The notes under the pieces: model-generated
Database searches by the model: none
Told to the model about the DNA's origin: nothing
What the model saw: only the letters and a program-made list of their open reading frames with translations
Program-made: the position numbers and the translations under genes
From: Hyunsoonleella aestuarii
Lineage (GTDB): Bacteria; Bacteroidota; Bacteroidia; Flavobacteriales; Flavobacteriaceae
DNA: 64,000 nucleotides
Direction: 5' to 3'
Assembly: GCF_006148925.1 (NCBI RefSeq)
Contig: NZ_VAWB01000001.1
Span: 1,950,001-2,014,000 of the forward strand
Part shown: positions 17,588-26,389 of the stretch, in pieces
Layout of the letters: each line of letters begins with the position of its first letter
Position numbering within the stretch: the stretch's first letter is position 1

Positions 17588-18573
17588 TGTACAATAAGAT
17601 ATACCATAATAACGATCTGTCAAAACATTCGTTTCTGGTAACAGGAGGCGCTGGGTTCATTGGTTCTAATCTCGTAGAGTATTTGCTAAAGTATAAGGCT
17701 AAAAAAGTTAGGGTATTAGATGATTTTTCTAATGGTTATCGTGAGAATGTTTTAGAATTTGAGCAACATCCTGCGTTTGAACTTATAGAAGGCGATATTC
17801 GAGATTTAGAAACGTGTAAAAGCGCCATGCAAGGGATAGACTATGTGTCGCATCAAGCCGCTTTGGGATCGGTTCCACGATCTATCAAAGATCCAATAGT
17901 CACAAACGAAGTAAATATAACTGGGTTTTTAAACATGATGATTACTTTAAAGGAAAGTACATCAGTTAAACGTATGGTTTATGCGGCCTCTAGTTCTACT
18001 TATGGTGATAGTAAAACCTTGCCAAAAACTGAAGATTATATAGGGAGGCCATTATCGCCTTATGCGGTAACAAAGTATGTGAACGAATTGTATGCTGATG
18101 TTTTTGGGAAAACTTATGGTACAGATACCATAGGCTTACGCTATTTTAATGTGTTCGGACCCAAGCAAAGCCCTAAAGGTGCTTATGCAGCCGTGATTCC
18201 GTTATTTATGGAAGCTATAAAATCCAATACGCGACCCGTTATTTATGGCGATGGCGAGCAAACACGTGATTTTACATTTGTTGAAAACGCAGTACAAGCC
18301 AATATCAAAGCTTTTTTTGCGGGAACAGCTGCTAGTAATCAGGTCTATAATGTTGCCTGTGGAGAACGTTTAAGTATTAATCAATTATGGCAAAATTTTA
18401 AGACTGAAGCTAATATTAATTTAGAGCCAGAATTTAAATCTACTAGGCAAGGTGATGTTAAAGATTCTTTAGCAGACATCTCAAAAGCTGAAGAACTATT
18501 ACATTATAACCCGGAATTTTTAGCTAATGATGGCATTAAAATAACGTGGAAAAAGTTTAAATCTAATTTATAA
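17587..18573 (+). CDS. UDP-N-acetylglucosamine 4-epimerase family (WbpP/TviC-like SDR)
   Basis: Extended short-chain dehydrogenase that interconverts GlcNAc and GalNAc (or the uronic acid forms). GGAGFIGSNL lies at residues 20-29, and the catalytic triad is in AASSSTYGDS and YAVTKY. The substrate region LRYFNVFGPKQSPKGAYAAVIP resembles WbpP/TviC/VipB enzymes that act on N-acetylated sugars. Length 328 aa is normal. Pairing with the TviB-like dehydrogenase recreates the tviB-tviC pair, supporting UDP-GalNAcA as a precursor. Confidence 0.9.
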   Translation: MYNKIYHNNDLSKHSFLVTGGAGFIGSNLVEYLLKYKAKKVRVLDDFSNGYRENVLEFEQHPAFELIEGDIRDLETCKSAMQGIDYVSHQAALGSVPRSIKDPIVTNEVNITGFLNMMITLKESTSVKRMVYAASSSTYGDSKTLPKTEDYIGRPLSPYAVTKYVNELYADVFGKTYGTDTIGLRYFNVFGPKQSPKGAYAAVIPLFMEAIKSNTRPVIYGDGEQTRDFTFVENAVQANIKAFFAGTAASNQVYNVACGERLSINQLWQNFKTEANINLEPEFKSTRQGDVKDSLADISKAEELLHYNPEFLANDGIKITWKKFKSNL

Positions 18574-18594
18574 AATTAAAGTCTTTTAACGCAA

Positions 18595-19440
18595 ATGGCT
18601 CTAGAAACCAGAATATATCAAAAAGAGAACAATGTAAAAATCTTTAAGCTTTTAAAACAAAGTTTAGCAGATATCTATAGTTCTAGGTTTTTAGCCAAAC
18701 AATTAGCGGTAAGAGATATTAAAGCCCAATATAGGCAGTCTTATCTCGGTATTTTCTGGGCTTTTGTAGGTCCACTAACTACAGCTTTTGTGTGGATATT
18801 TCTAAATAGCTCGGGGACCGTTAAACTATCAGATACAGGTATACCATATCCTGTGTTTGCGTTTTCGGGCACCTTATTATGGGCCATTATAGTAGAGTCC
18901 ATAAATTCGCCTACTTCAAGCACCAATGCGGCTAAAGGCATTATGTCTAAAATTAATTTTCCTAAAGAAGCCTTAGTGATTTCAGGAATCTATAAGTTGC
19001 TATTTAATTCTAGTATAAAAATACTTTTACTGCTGGTATTTGTATTCTTTTATGGTATTGGTTTTAATTGGTCTTTATTCTTATTTCCTGTAATTATTGT
19101 CGGTGCCATTTTATTTGGAACTACTATTGGTTTGTTTTTAACACCCATAAGCATGTTATATAAAGATATTGGTAAGATAGTAAGCATGGGTTTAAAGCTG
19201 CTCATGTATGTAACACCTGTAGTGTATGTTATTCCTAAAGAAGGAATAATGAAGACAGTTATGGAATATAATCCGTTTACTGCAATAATTTTAACAGCCA
19301 GAGATATGGTATTTGGTACATCACCAGAATTTCTAAATTATTTTATAGTCATTGTTTTAGTATGTTTACCAATGTTCTTTTTGGCGTTGTTGTTTTACCG
19401 AATTTCCATTCCTATAATTGTTGAACGTATGAGTTCCTAA
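18595..19440 (+). CDS. wzm: ABC transporter permease for polysaccharide export (Wzm-like)
   Basis: Six-helix ABC-2 type permease of the Wzm/TagG/KpsM group that moves lipid-linked glycan across the inner membrane. RDIKAQYRQSYLGIFWAFVGPL at about residues 40-61 is the family signature before TM1; further segments are near residues 80-100, 135-155, 160-185, 200-220 and 250-270. Its stop overlaps the ATPase start by one nucleotide (TAATG). Length 281 aa is normal. Confidence 0.93.
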   Translation: MALETRIYQKENNVKIFKLLKQSLADIYSSRFLAKQLAVRDIKAQYRQSYLGIFWAFVGPLTTAFVWIFLNSSGTVKLSDTGIPYPVFAFSGTLLWAIIVESINSPTSSTNAAKGIMSKINFPKEALVISGIYKLLFNSSIKILLLLVFVFFYGIGFNWSLFLFPVIIVGAILFGTTIGLFLTPISMLYKDIGKIVSMGLKLLMYVTPVVYVIPKEGIMKTVMEYNPFTAIILTARDMVFGTSPEFLNYFIVIVLVCLPMFFLALLFYRISIPIIVERMSS

Positions 19441-20675
19441 TGAAGGAAGACGAAGATAACATATTAGTTAAAGTAGAAGGTTTAAGCAAAAAGTTTTGCA
19501 AAGACCTAAAAACAAGTCTGTGGTATGGTGTTAAAGACTTATCTACAAACTTATTTGGTAACCAAAAGCAACGACAGTTAAGACCCAAAGAGTTTTGGGC
19601 ATTAAAGGATATAAATTTCGAATTGCGGCGTGGTGAGTGTTTGGGTTTAATTGGGCATAATGGTGCTGGTAAGTCTACCTTACTTAAAATATTAAATGGT
19701 TTAATAAAACCAGACGAGGGTAAAGTGACCATAAAAGGACGTGTAGGCGCACTAATAGAGTTGGGTGCAGGTTTTAACCCCATATTAACTGGGCGAGAAA
19801 ACATTTACAATAATGGGGCTGTTTTAGGGTTTACTAGGGCAGAAATTGATGCCAAAGTAGATGCTATTATAGATTTTGCAGAAATACGTGAGTTTATAGA
19901 TATGCCTGTACAAAACTACAGTTCTGGTATGAAGGTGCGCTTAGGTTTTGCTGTAGCTGCGCAAATGGAACCAGATGTGCTTATTATAGATGAGGTATTG
20001 GCGGTGGGAGATGTAGGTTTTAAGTTAAAATGCTTTAATGTTTTAGAGGAATTAATTAAGAAGTGCGCGGTAATTATTGTTTCGCATAGTATGCCTCAAG
20101 TTACTCGAATTAGTACCGAAATTATTCTTATGGAGAGAGGTGTTATTGTAATGAACGAATCTGCGAATAGTGCTAAAGCAATTGAAGAGTATTATAAGTT
20201 GGCAGGTAAGTCTATTAAGACAGAATTTGGAAATGGAAGTATAGAAATACAAGAAGTTGCTATTAATGGAGAGTTAAAGGAGGTTGTAGATTTAGAATTT
20301 GACAAGTCTTTTAAATTAGGACTTAAGTTAAGACTTTTTAAGCCTATTGAAAAGCTATCAGTTAAGGTAACTTTTTATGATGTAGAACAAAAACCAATAG
20401 CTCAATTAAGCTCAATTAATGATAATATAATTATTCATAATATTAATTTAGATGATGAAATGAGTATAGATGTGGAAATTGAAAAGTTATTTTTTAATGT
20501 TGGGGTATATAGTTTACATCTTGTAGTAAGAGAATTAAATGTCCATAATAAAGAAGTAGATATTTTATCATTAATTAGATCCGTAAAATCTATTAATGTT
20601 ATTGGGAATACTTATTATTCTCATTCCCCTTGTTTGCTAAAAGGAAGTTGGAAAAATAATTTAACAAGTGATTAA
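19440..20675 (+). CDS. wzt: ABC transporter ATP-binding protein with C-terminal domain (Wzt-like)
   Basis: ATPase partner of the preceding permease. The nucleotide-binding domain spans residues 1-245: LIGHNGAGKSTLLK (Walker A, about 70-83), YSSGMKVRLGFA (signature), VLIIDEVLAVGD (Walker B) and the switch His in IIVSHSM. An extra region at residues about 255-411, predicted beta-rich, matches the Wzt C-terminal domain that in some O-antigen systems binds a modified non-reducing end as an export signal. Length 411 aa agrees with such Wzt proteins. Enzymes that could make the end modification follow directly. Confidence 0.93.
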   Translation: MKEDEDNILVKVEGLSKKFCKDLKTSLWYGVKDLSTNLFGNQKQRQLRPKEFWALKDINFELRRGECLGLIGHNGAGKSTLLKILNGLIKPDEGKVTIKGRVGALIELGAGFNPILTGRENIYNNGAVLGFTRAEIDAKVDAIIDFAEIREFIDMPVQNYSSGMKVRLGFAVAAQMEPDVLIIDEVLAVGDVGFKLKCFNVLEELIKKCAVIIVSHSMPQVTRISTEIILMERGVIVMNESANSAKAIEEYYKLAGKSIKTEFGNGSIEIQEVAINGELKEVVDLEFDKSFKLGLKLRLFKPIEKLSVKVTFYDVEQKPIAQLSSINDNIIIHNINLDDEMSIDVEIEKLFFNVGVYSLHLVVRELNVHNKEVDILSLIRSVKSINVIGNTYYSHSPCLLKGSWKNNLTSD

Positions 20676-21366
20676 TCGTATTTTTAATTTATTTAAATCA
20701 AAAAATAAAATTTTTGTTTTTGGGGATAGCCATGCTAGAGTTTTTGAGTACATAAATAACAAAAACATATTAAAACAAAAAATAGAAGTTTTATCAATTG
20801 GAGGGGCTACAGCCTATGGTTTAACTAATCCTAGGTCTAAAACGAATGCGTTAGAATTATTTAAAGAAAAAATTAATACCGAGTGTTCTAAAAAAGATAG
20901 TTTGTTTTTTTTTTTAGGAGAAGTAGATTGTGGTTTTGTAATTTGGTATAGAGCAAAGAAATATAATGAATCTATTGATTTTCAATTTGAAAGAAGTTTA
21001 GGAAATTACGAGAATTTCTTAGTCAATTTAAAAAAAGAAGGATTTAAAAACTTATATATTATAGAAACTGTTTTGCCAACTATTTTTGATGGATTTAAAG
21101 GCGAAATAGCTCATGAGCGTAGAGAAGTGGTAGCAAGTATTGAAGAAAGAACATTACTTACATTAAAATATAATTCCAGACTTAAAGATATTTCTGCAAT
21201 AAATGGATTTGGATTTGTTAAAATAACTGATGAATTAATTGATAAGAAAACAGGTGTGGTTAAATTAACTTTATTAAATGATGATAAGACAAACCATCAT
21301 TTAAATAACTATAGTTTCGCTCCTTTAATTCTAAAAAAGATTAAAAATGCTTTGGAGAAAAAATAA
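20668..21366 (+). CDS. SGNH-fold hydrolase/acetylesterase-like protein
   Basis: A 232-aa soluble protein with the four blocks of the SGNH/GDSL superfamily: FGDSHARV at residues 18-25 (nucleophile Ser21), the IGGATAYG block near residue 44, LGEVDCG at 83-89 (in place of GxND) and DDKTNHHLN at about 205-213 (acid and base). Such proteins remove or add O-acetyl groups on glycans, so a role in glycan decoration is likely but not proved. GTG start at 20668 inside the end of wzt (8-nt overlap); it overlaps the next gene by 20 nt. Similar proteins I recall are usually called hypothetical. Confidence 0.65.
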   Translation: MINRIFNLFKSKNKIFVFGDSHARVFEYINNKNILKQKIEVLSIGGATAYGLTNPRSKTNALELFKEKINTECSKKDSLFFFLGEVDCGFVIWYRAKKYNESIDFQFERSLGNYENFLVNLKKEGFKNLYIIETVLPTIFDGFKGEIAHERREVVASIEERTLLTLKYNSRLKDISAINGFGFVKITDELIDKKTGVVKLTLLNDDKTNHHLNNYSFAPLILKKIKNALEKK

Positions 21367-22153
21367 AAAAAAAGATCATATTATATTTTGTAATAGTTGG
21401 CCTAAATCAGGTACTCACTTATTATTAAATATGGCATCAATTATTTTAAATAATAAAAATGATTGGTATAAAGATGAAGCTGTAAAATCGACTCCCAATG
21501 ATGTTGGAAAGCTAATAAATATTATTTCAGAAAGAGTTATTACCTATAAGCATGGTTTTGCTATGAAAGGGCATATAGGATATAACGAAGATGTTTTAGA
21601 TTTTTTTTTAAAAAATAACATTCAAGTTTTATTTATTATAAGAGACCCTAGAGATGTTATTTGTTCAACAGTTAGATGGGTTACCGATTTAAGGAAAAAT
21701 TGGGACGCCAATAATTTTTTTAAAAATTTAACCAAAGAAGAGCAATTGTCTTATGCTATAAATGGAATGCCGGATTTTTCACCATTTAATGATAATGATT
21801 CATTTGTTATGTGGGATAAACCAATTAAAGAAAGATATAAACACTTAACTCCATGGACTGAAAGTGGCCACACATGCGTTCTAAAATATGAAGAGCTGAG
21901 TGGGAACCTTGGCAAAGAATCATTTATTAGGGCGATAGATAAAGTCATTTCTTTTTTAGGAATTGAAGATGAAAAAACAGAAGATTTATTAAAAAATAAT
22001 CTAATAGATAAAAAATCTGCTACATTTCATTCTGGTAAATCAGGAGGTTGGAAAAATGATTTCACAGATAAAAACATCAATGATTTTATTAAGGTAGGGG
22101 GCGAAGATTTGGTGAAGAAATTTAATTATGAACCTTCAATTTGTTTAAAATGA
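21347..22153 (+). CDS. Sulfotransferase domain protein
   Basis: Cytosolic PAPS-dependent sulfotransferase. WPKSGTHLL at residues 18-26 is the 5'-phosphosulfate loop. IIRDPRDVICSTVRW at 97-111 carries the Arg and Ser that bind the 3'-phosphate. The late GKSGGWKNDF motif is the conserved GxxGxWK loop. Length 268 aa fits the Sulfotransfer_1 family. It overlaps the upstream SGNH gene by 20 nt and shares ATGA with the next gene. The acceptor is presumably a sugar of the exported polymer. Confidence 0.9.
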   Translation: MLWRKNKKKDHIIFCNSWPKSGTHLLLNMASIILNNKNDWYKDEAVKSTPNDVGKLINIISERVITYKHGFAMKGHIGYNEDVLDFFLKNNIQVLFIIRDPRDVICSTVRWVTDLRKNWDANNFFKNLTKEEQLSYAINGMPDFSPFNDNDSFVMWDKPIKERYKHLTPWTESGHTCVLKYEELSGNLGKESFIRAIDKVISFLGIEDEKTEDLLKNNLIDKKSATFHSGKSGGWKNDFTDKNINDFIKVGGEDLVKKFNYEPSICLK

Positions 22154-22908
22154 AATTTACGAGTAAAATATTAAATAATTTAACTAAAAAGATTATAAAA
22201 ATTTTATTGCCTCAAATGCGTGATATTATCAGATGCGAATTAGAACACAGGAGTCATGATATAAAATATACAATGCAGCAAATAGCGGTAAATGATACGG
22301 CAGAATTTGTAATAAATAATATACCTATAAATTTACATTTTGAAGATAGATTTTCTCTTTTAACGCATACTTGTAAGTTATTAAAAGAAAATAATAAGGA
22401 TAAAAAAGGAACAATCTTGGAGTTTGGAGTATGGAAAGGTTCAACCATAAATCACATGTCTAATTTATTACCAGAAGTTGATTTTTATGGTTTTGATTCA
22501 TTTGTGGGTCTGTCAGAGCCTTGGATATTTAACAATCGGGGTGCTTTTTCAGATGTAAAAGATTTGCCAGTAGTTAATAATAATGTAAACTTGGTTAAAG
22601 GTTATTTTAATGAAACTCTTCCTTCATTTATTTTAGATTTAAAACAAGAGGTAAACCTTATACATATAGATTGTGATTTATATTCTTCAACTGTCACTAT
22701 ATTTAATAATATTTCAAAATTGATAAAACCGGGATTAATAATAGTTTTTGATGAATTTTTTAATTATCCAGGTTGGAGAAACGGAGAATATAAAGCCTGG
22801 ATAGAGTTTGTTAATGAACACAAACTTAAATTTAAATATATAGGATATACTTATCAAAAGAATGAAAAATTTAAAAGTGGACAACAAGTAGCAGTGATGC
22901 TTTGCTAA
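22150..22908 (+). CDS. TylF/MycF-family sugar O-methyltransferase
   Basis: SAM- and metal-dependent O-methyltransferase, 252 aa. The core is ILEFGVWKGSTINHMS (motif I), DFYGFDSFVGLSEPW and VNLIHIDCDLYSSTVTIF followed by VFDEFFNYPGW, the acidic metal ligands of the TylF family, whose known members methylate sugar hydroxyls. I use the ATG at 22150, which forms an ATGA overlap with the sulfotransferase stop, rather than the TTG three codons upstream. Its position right after the Wzt and sulfotransferase genes makes a chain-end methylation role attractive, but that is inference. Confidence 0.88.
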   Translation: MKFTSKILNNLTKKIIKILLPQMRDIIRCELEHRSHDIKYTMQQIAVNDTAEFVINNIPINLHFEDRFSLLTHTCKLLKENNKDKKGTILEFGVWKGSTINHMSNLLPEVDFYGFDSFVGLSEPWIFNNRGAFSDVKDLPVVNNNVNLVKGYFNETLPSFILDLKQEVNLIHIDCDLYSSTVTIFNNISKLIKPGLIIVFDEFFNYPGWRNGEYKAWIEFVNEHKLKFKYIGYTYQKNEKFKSGQQVAVMLC

Positions 22909-22933
22909 CTGAAACTTTATTACCTAGGTAAAT

Positions 22934-23872
22934 ATGTTATTTAAAAATAATTTAAATTGTCACTTCATAATTGCGTCTCCTAGGTCTGGCACAACGTGGT
23001 TAAGTAAAATGCTTAATGCACACCCTAACACTTTATGTGTAGAGCGTAGGTTGTTTGGTGACTATGCAGATTTTGTTAAAGACCAAAACCAAATACATCC
23101 AAGATTGCGGGTTACTTTAGATAAGTATGTAAACAGTTTATTATTGCATCATGGTTTATCTAGCCAAAATAAAACCAGTTTAACTAAAGCGCTTATAAAT
23201 ACCATTATAAAGGAAGAACGTAATATTTCTGGCAAAGCTATAGTGGTAGATAAAATAACACCTTATTTAAACACTTCTAACACAGTATTAAACCAAATAA
23301 ACACCTATTTTCCAAAATCTAAGCTTATATTTTTGGTACGAGATGGAAGAGATGTTTTAACCAGCGGTGTGTTTCATTGGTTTAATAAACAGCACCAAGA
23401 TGTTAAATTAAATAATTTCGAAAAACAAAGGAGAGCTTTGTATTTAGAAAATGGTAAAGAGTTAGAGCGTTTTTTTCAAGATAAAGAGATTAAACAATGG
23501 GCGAATGAGTGGTTACAGCCATTGCAAATTATAGAGTCTGCAAAAAAGCAGCACGATGTTAAAATAATACACTATGAGGCTTTACTTGAAAAACCAGAAA
23601 TAGTATTAGCAGAATGTTTTAAATTTTTAAAAGTTAAATTAAACCAAGAAATACTTAATAAATGTGTTACATCTGCTAGTTTTAAAAACATGTCTCAAGG
23701 AAGAGAAAAAGGTCAAGCTAAGCATAATGCTCATATTAGAAAGGGTATAGCAGGAGATTGGAAGAATTATTTTATTGAGCAAGACGGGAAGCTCTTTCAT
23801 GATATTGCTGGAGAAATGTTATTGAAATTTGGGTACGAAAAAAACAATAATTGGTTTGAAAGACTTAGATAA
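22934..23872 (+). CDS. Sulfotransferase family protein
   Basis: Second PAPS-dependent sulfotransferase, 312 aa, not a recent duplicate of the previous one. ASPRSGTTWLSKML at residues 14-27 is the 5'-phosphosulfate loop, LVRDGRDVLTSGVFHW at about 134-149 the 3'-phosphate site, and RKGIAGDWKNYF near residue 275 the GxxGDWK loop. The acceptor is unknown. It starts 25 nt after the methyltransferase and runs into the following glycosyltransferase frame. Confidence 0.9.
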   Translation: MLFKNNLNCHFIIASPRSGTTWLSKMLNAHPNTLCVERRLFGDYADFVKDQNQIHPRLRVTLDKYVNSLLLHHGLSSQNKTSLTKALINTIIKEERNISGKAIVVDKITPYLNTSNTVLNQINTYFPKSKLIFLVRDGRDVLTSGVFHWFNKQHQDVKLNNFEKQRRALYLENGKELERFFQDKEIKQWANEWLQPLQIIESAKKQHDVKIIHYEALLEKPEIVLAECFKFLKVKLNQEILNKCVTSASFKNMSQGREKGQAKHNAHIRKGIAGDWKNYFIEQDGKLFHDIAGEMLLKFGYEKNNNWFERLR

Positions 23873-25241
23873 GCGAGCCTATAACATTGTATGCAATTGG
23901 TATAAAAGTATCGACTTTAACCCAGTTTATAAGGGCATAGACTATAGCCTAATTATTAGGTTTTATTTATGGGATAAAGTAGGTAGAGCTTTACGTATAC
24001 AAAATGGTATAGGTAATAATGAGGTAGATGCCTATAAAGAAGAATACAAAAACTTTCCTCAATATTATACTACGCTATTGCCAAGAGGCAGTTATAAGAG
24101 AAATTTATTTTCTAGAAAAAAAATTATATTTATTCCTTATCAATCCAGTCTTACACAGGGAATTGTTAGCAAACTACATGAGTCTAAAAGTGCAAAGGTT
24201 ATCTCAAAAATATCTGGAGATATTTTACCCCAAAAGCGTATCATAAAATTAAGCCCCGTTAAGCAAGATAAAGAATGGAGTGAAGTATTATATTCTAACC
24301 TAATAAAAGCCCTAAATGTTAGTAATATAAATTTAATCCCAGAAGATGTGTGGCTTTTAAAAGAACAAATTTATGGAGCAGTACGATTAACTAATTTAGC
24401 CGTTGCAGAGCTTAAGACTAATAAACCAGATGCAGTATATGTACATTCAGATAATCATCCGCCATATATTAATTATGTGCTTGCTGCTAAAATGTTAAAC
24501 ATTCCAACGTTCACTTATCAGCACGGTTTAGACTGTGAGCATTATTATTATAATGATTGTTTTGCAGATTATGTAGCAGTATGGAGTGCTCATAGAAAGA
24601 ATAGATATATCCTAAATTCTTTAACACAACCAATATCTTATAAGATTGTTGGTAACGTATTTTTAAATAATCTTGCTATAGATAAAAATAAAGTTTCTAA
24701 TACTATCCTTTATATTACAAGACCACATAAACCTCTAAAATGTTATGCACCTTCTAGAAGCCATAAAGAAGGCCTAGAAATTCTAAAGGTAATTTTAAAG
24801 TTTTTATTGAAGAATAAAAGCATAGAACTTATTATTAAGCCACATCCTATGGATATCATATCTTTTTATACAAACGCTATATCAGAATGTAAGTTGCAAA
24901 ATAGAGCTAGAATAAAAAACACTTCTATAAATGAGTTGTTATCTAAAAGTGCTATAGTTATTACAGAAGACTCTACAGCAGGAGTAGAGGTGATGAGGTT
25001 TGGGATTCCATTAATACATGCTAATTTTTCAACCGTAGAACCTGTTTTGCCACTTGTAAAAGAAAAAGCAGCTTTAAAAGGGTTTAATGAAGATGAGTTA
25101 TTGCATAGCATAGAACTTGCATTTAATTTAGATGAATATGAGAGGGCAACTTTGATTGAACAACAAAAACAACTTTCAGAAAAGTTAATTCCGAAAGGAA
25201 ATGTCAAATCTGTTATTAGTTATATATTAGAAAATATTTAA
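23829..25241 (+). CDS. GT-B-like surface polysaccharide transferase
   Basis: Protein of up to 470 aa related to capsule-type GT-B or glycerophosphotransferase-like enzymes. The core has VYVHSDNHPPYINYV, IPTFTYQHGLDCEHYYY near residue 230, KPHPMD near 340 and ITEDSTAGVEVMRFGIPLI near 380; the HG, KPHP and S/TA-E motifs are the usual nucleotide-sugar site of this group. The start is uncertain: the long frame uses TTG at 23829 with a 44-nt overlap, another TTG at 23856 is equally possible. Donor and acceptor cannot be told. Confidence 0.7.
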   Translation: MGTKKTIIGLKDLDKRAYNIVCNWYKSIDFNPVYKGIDYSLIIRFYLWDKVGRALRIQNGIGNNEVDAYKEEYKNFPQYYTTLLPRGSYKRNLFSRKKIIFIPYQSSLTQGIVSKLHESKSAKVISKISGDILPQKRIIKLSPVKQDKEWSEVLYSNLIKALNVSNINLIPEDVWLLKEQIYGAVRLTNLAVAELKTNKPDAVYVHSDNHPPYINYVLAAKMLNIPTFTYQHGLDCEHYYYNDCFADYVAVWSAHRKNRYILNSLTQPISYKIVGNVFLNNLAIDKNKVSNTILYITRPHKPLKCYAPSRSHKEGLEILKVILKFLLKNKSIELIIKPHPMDIISFYTNAISECKLQNRARIKNTSINELLSKSAIVITEDSTAGVEVMRFGIPLIHANFSTVEPVLPLVKEKAALKGFNEDELLHSIELAFNLDEYERATLIEQQKQLSEKLIPKGNVKSVISYILENI

Positions 25242-25246
25242 TAAGA

Positions 25247-26389
25247 ATGCCTAACTTTTTATTCATAACATTAAATGACCATGTATCTTGGGGAGGCAGT
25301 GAAGAGTTGTGGAGTAAAACTGCACTTTCCTTTGTAAATGATTATGAGGTTACTGTTTTAAAAAAGCAATGGCCTACTGAGCATGATTGCATTAAACAGA
25401 TTTTGGCTTCAGGAGGAAATGTTGTTTATAAACCTATTAAAAAACCAAAACATAATGGAGGATTAACGAATAAGGTTTTAACTAAACTTAAGACAGTAAC
25501 TCCTACATCTAAAAACGATTTTGAATCTATTAAAGATATTACTAGATATAATCTTGCAATAATTTCTGTAGGCAATCACGTTGACTCAAAAATTGTGAGC
25601 TATACTAGTTATCTTAAACATCATAATGTGCCATATATTATTGTAGTGCAGTTAGCAACAAGTTTAAAGAATCTTAATGATATGGACATAAAAAGACTTC
25701 AAACAGCCTATAACGATGCTATAGGTATAGGTTGTTTGTCTATAGAAAATCGTGAGGTTCTAAAAACACAGTTGGGTTTAACATTAAAAAATGTTTTTAA
25801 AATAAACAATCCTTTTAATTATAGACAGACATACTTAAAACCTAAACCTAATGAAGTATTTCAAGTGGCTTGTGTAGCAGCTTATGCAATGTTTCATAAA
25901 GGTCAAGATTTATTATTAAAACTGTTGTCTCAAGAAAAATGGCAACAAAGAAAAATTTGTTTTAATTTATATGGTAGTGGGATTAATGAAAATCATTTAA
26001 AAAAATTAATTGACCTCTATAATATAAAACATTTAGTAAGGTTAAGAGGGCACGTTGAAAGTAAAGAATCGATTTGGAGTATTAATCAAGCTTGTATAAT
26101 GCCTTCAAGAATGGAAGGACAAAGTCTAGCGATGTTAGAGGCTATGTCTTTTGGACGCCCAATAATTAGTACCGAAGTTGGAGCTGCGCCAGAGCTGATA
26201 GATGATAATGTAACAGGATTCTTAGCTAAAACTTTTAGTGTTAGTTTCCTTGATGAGGCTCTTGAACGAGCTTGGTTAAAGCGAAATGAATGGATAGAAA
26301 TGGGTAAATTATCACGTAGTAAATTATTTGAAGTAATTAAAGAAGATCCAATTGTAACATTTTCCAATAAAATTAAAGAGTTCTTATAA
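25247..26389 (+). CDS. Glycosyltransferase family 4
   Basis: Retaining GT-B glycosyltransferase, 380 aa. The N-terminal acceptor domain opens with DHVSWGGSEELW, a pattern of GT4 enzymes from exopolysaccharide clusters. The donor domain has VACVAAYAMFHKGQDLLL near residue 206 and MPSRMEGQSLAMLEAMSFGRPII near 283, containing the E-x7-E donor-binding motif, then TEVGAAPELI. TAATG overlap with the next gene. The sugar specificity is unknown. Confidence 0.9.
   Translation: MPNFLFITLNDHVSWGGSEELWSKTALSFVNDYEVTVLKKQWPTEHDCIKQILASGGNVVYKPIKKPKHNGGLTNKVLTKLKTVTPTSKNDFESIKDITRYNLAIISVGNHVDSKIVSYTSYLKHHNVPYIIVVQLATSLKNLNDMDIKRLQTAYNDAIGIGCLSIENREVLKTQLGLTLKNVFKINNPFNYRQTYLKPKPNEVFQVACVAAYAMFHKGQDLLLKLLSQEKWQQRKICFNLYGSGINENHLKKLIDLYNIKHLVRLRGHVESKESIWSINQACIMPSRMEGQSLAMLEAMSFGRPIISTEVGAAPELIDDNVTGFLAKTFSVSFLDEALERAWLKRNEWIEMGKLSRSKLFEVIKEDPIVTFSNKIKEFL

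Noticed and set aside
19412-19804. 130-aa minus-strand frame opposite the wzm/wzt junction
   Set aside because: Antisense of the Wzt Walker A region; translation has no family features.
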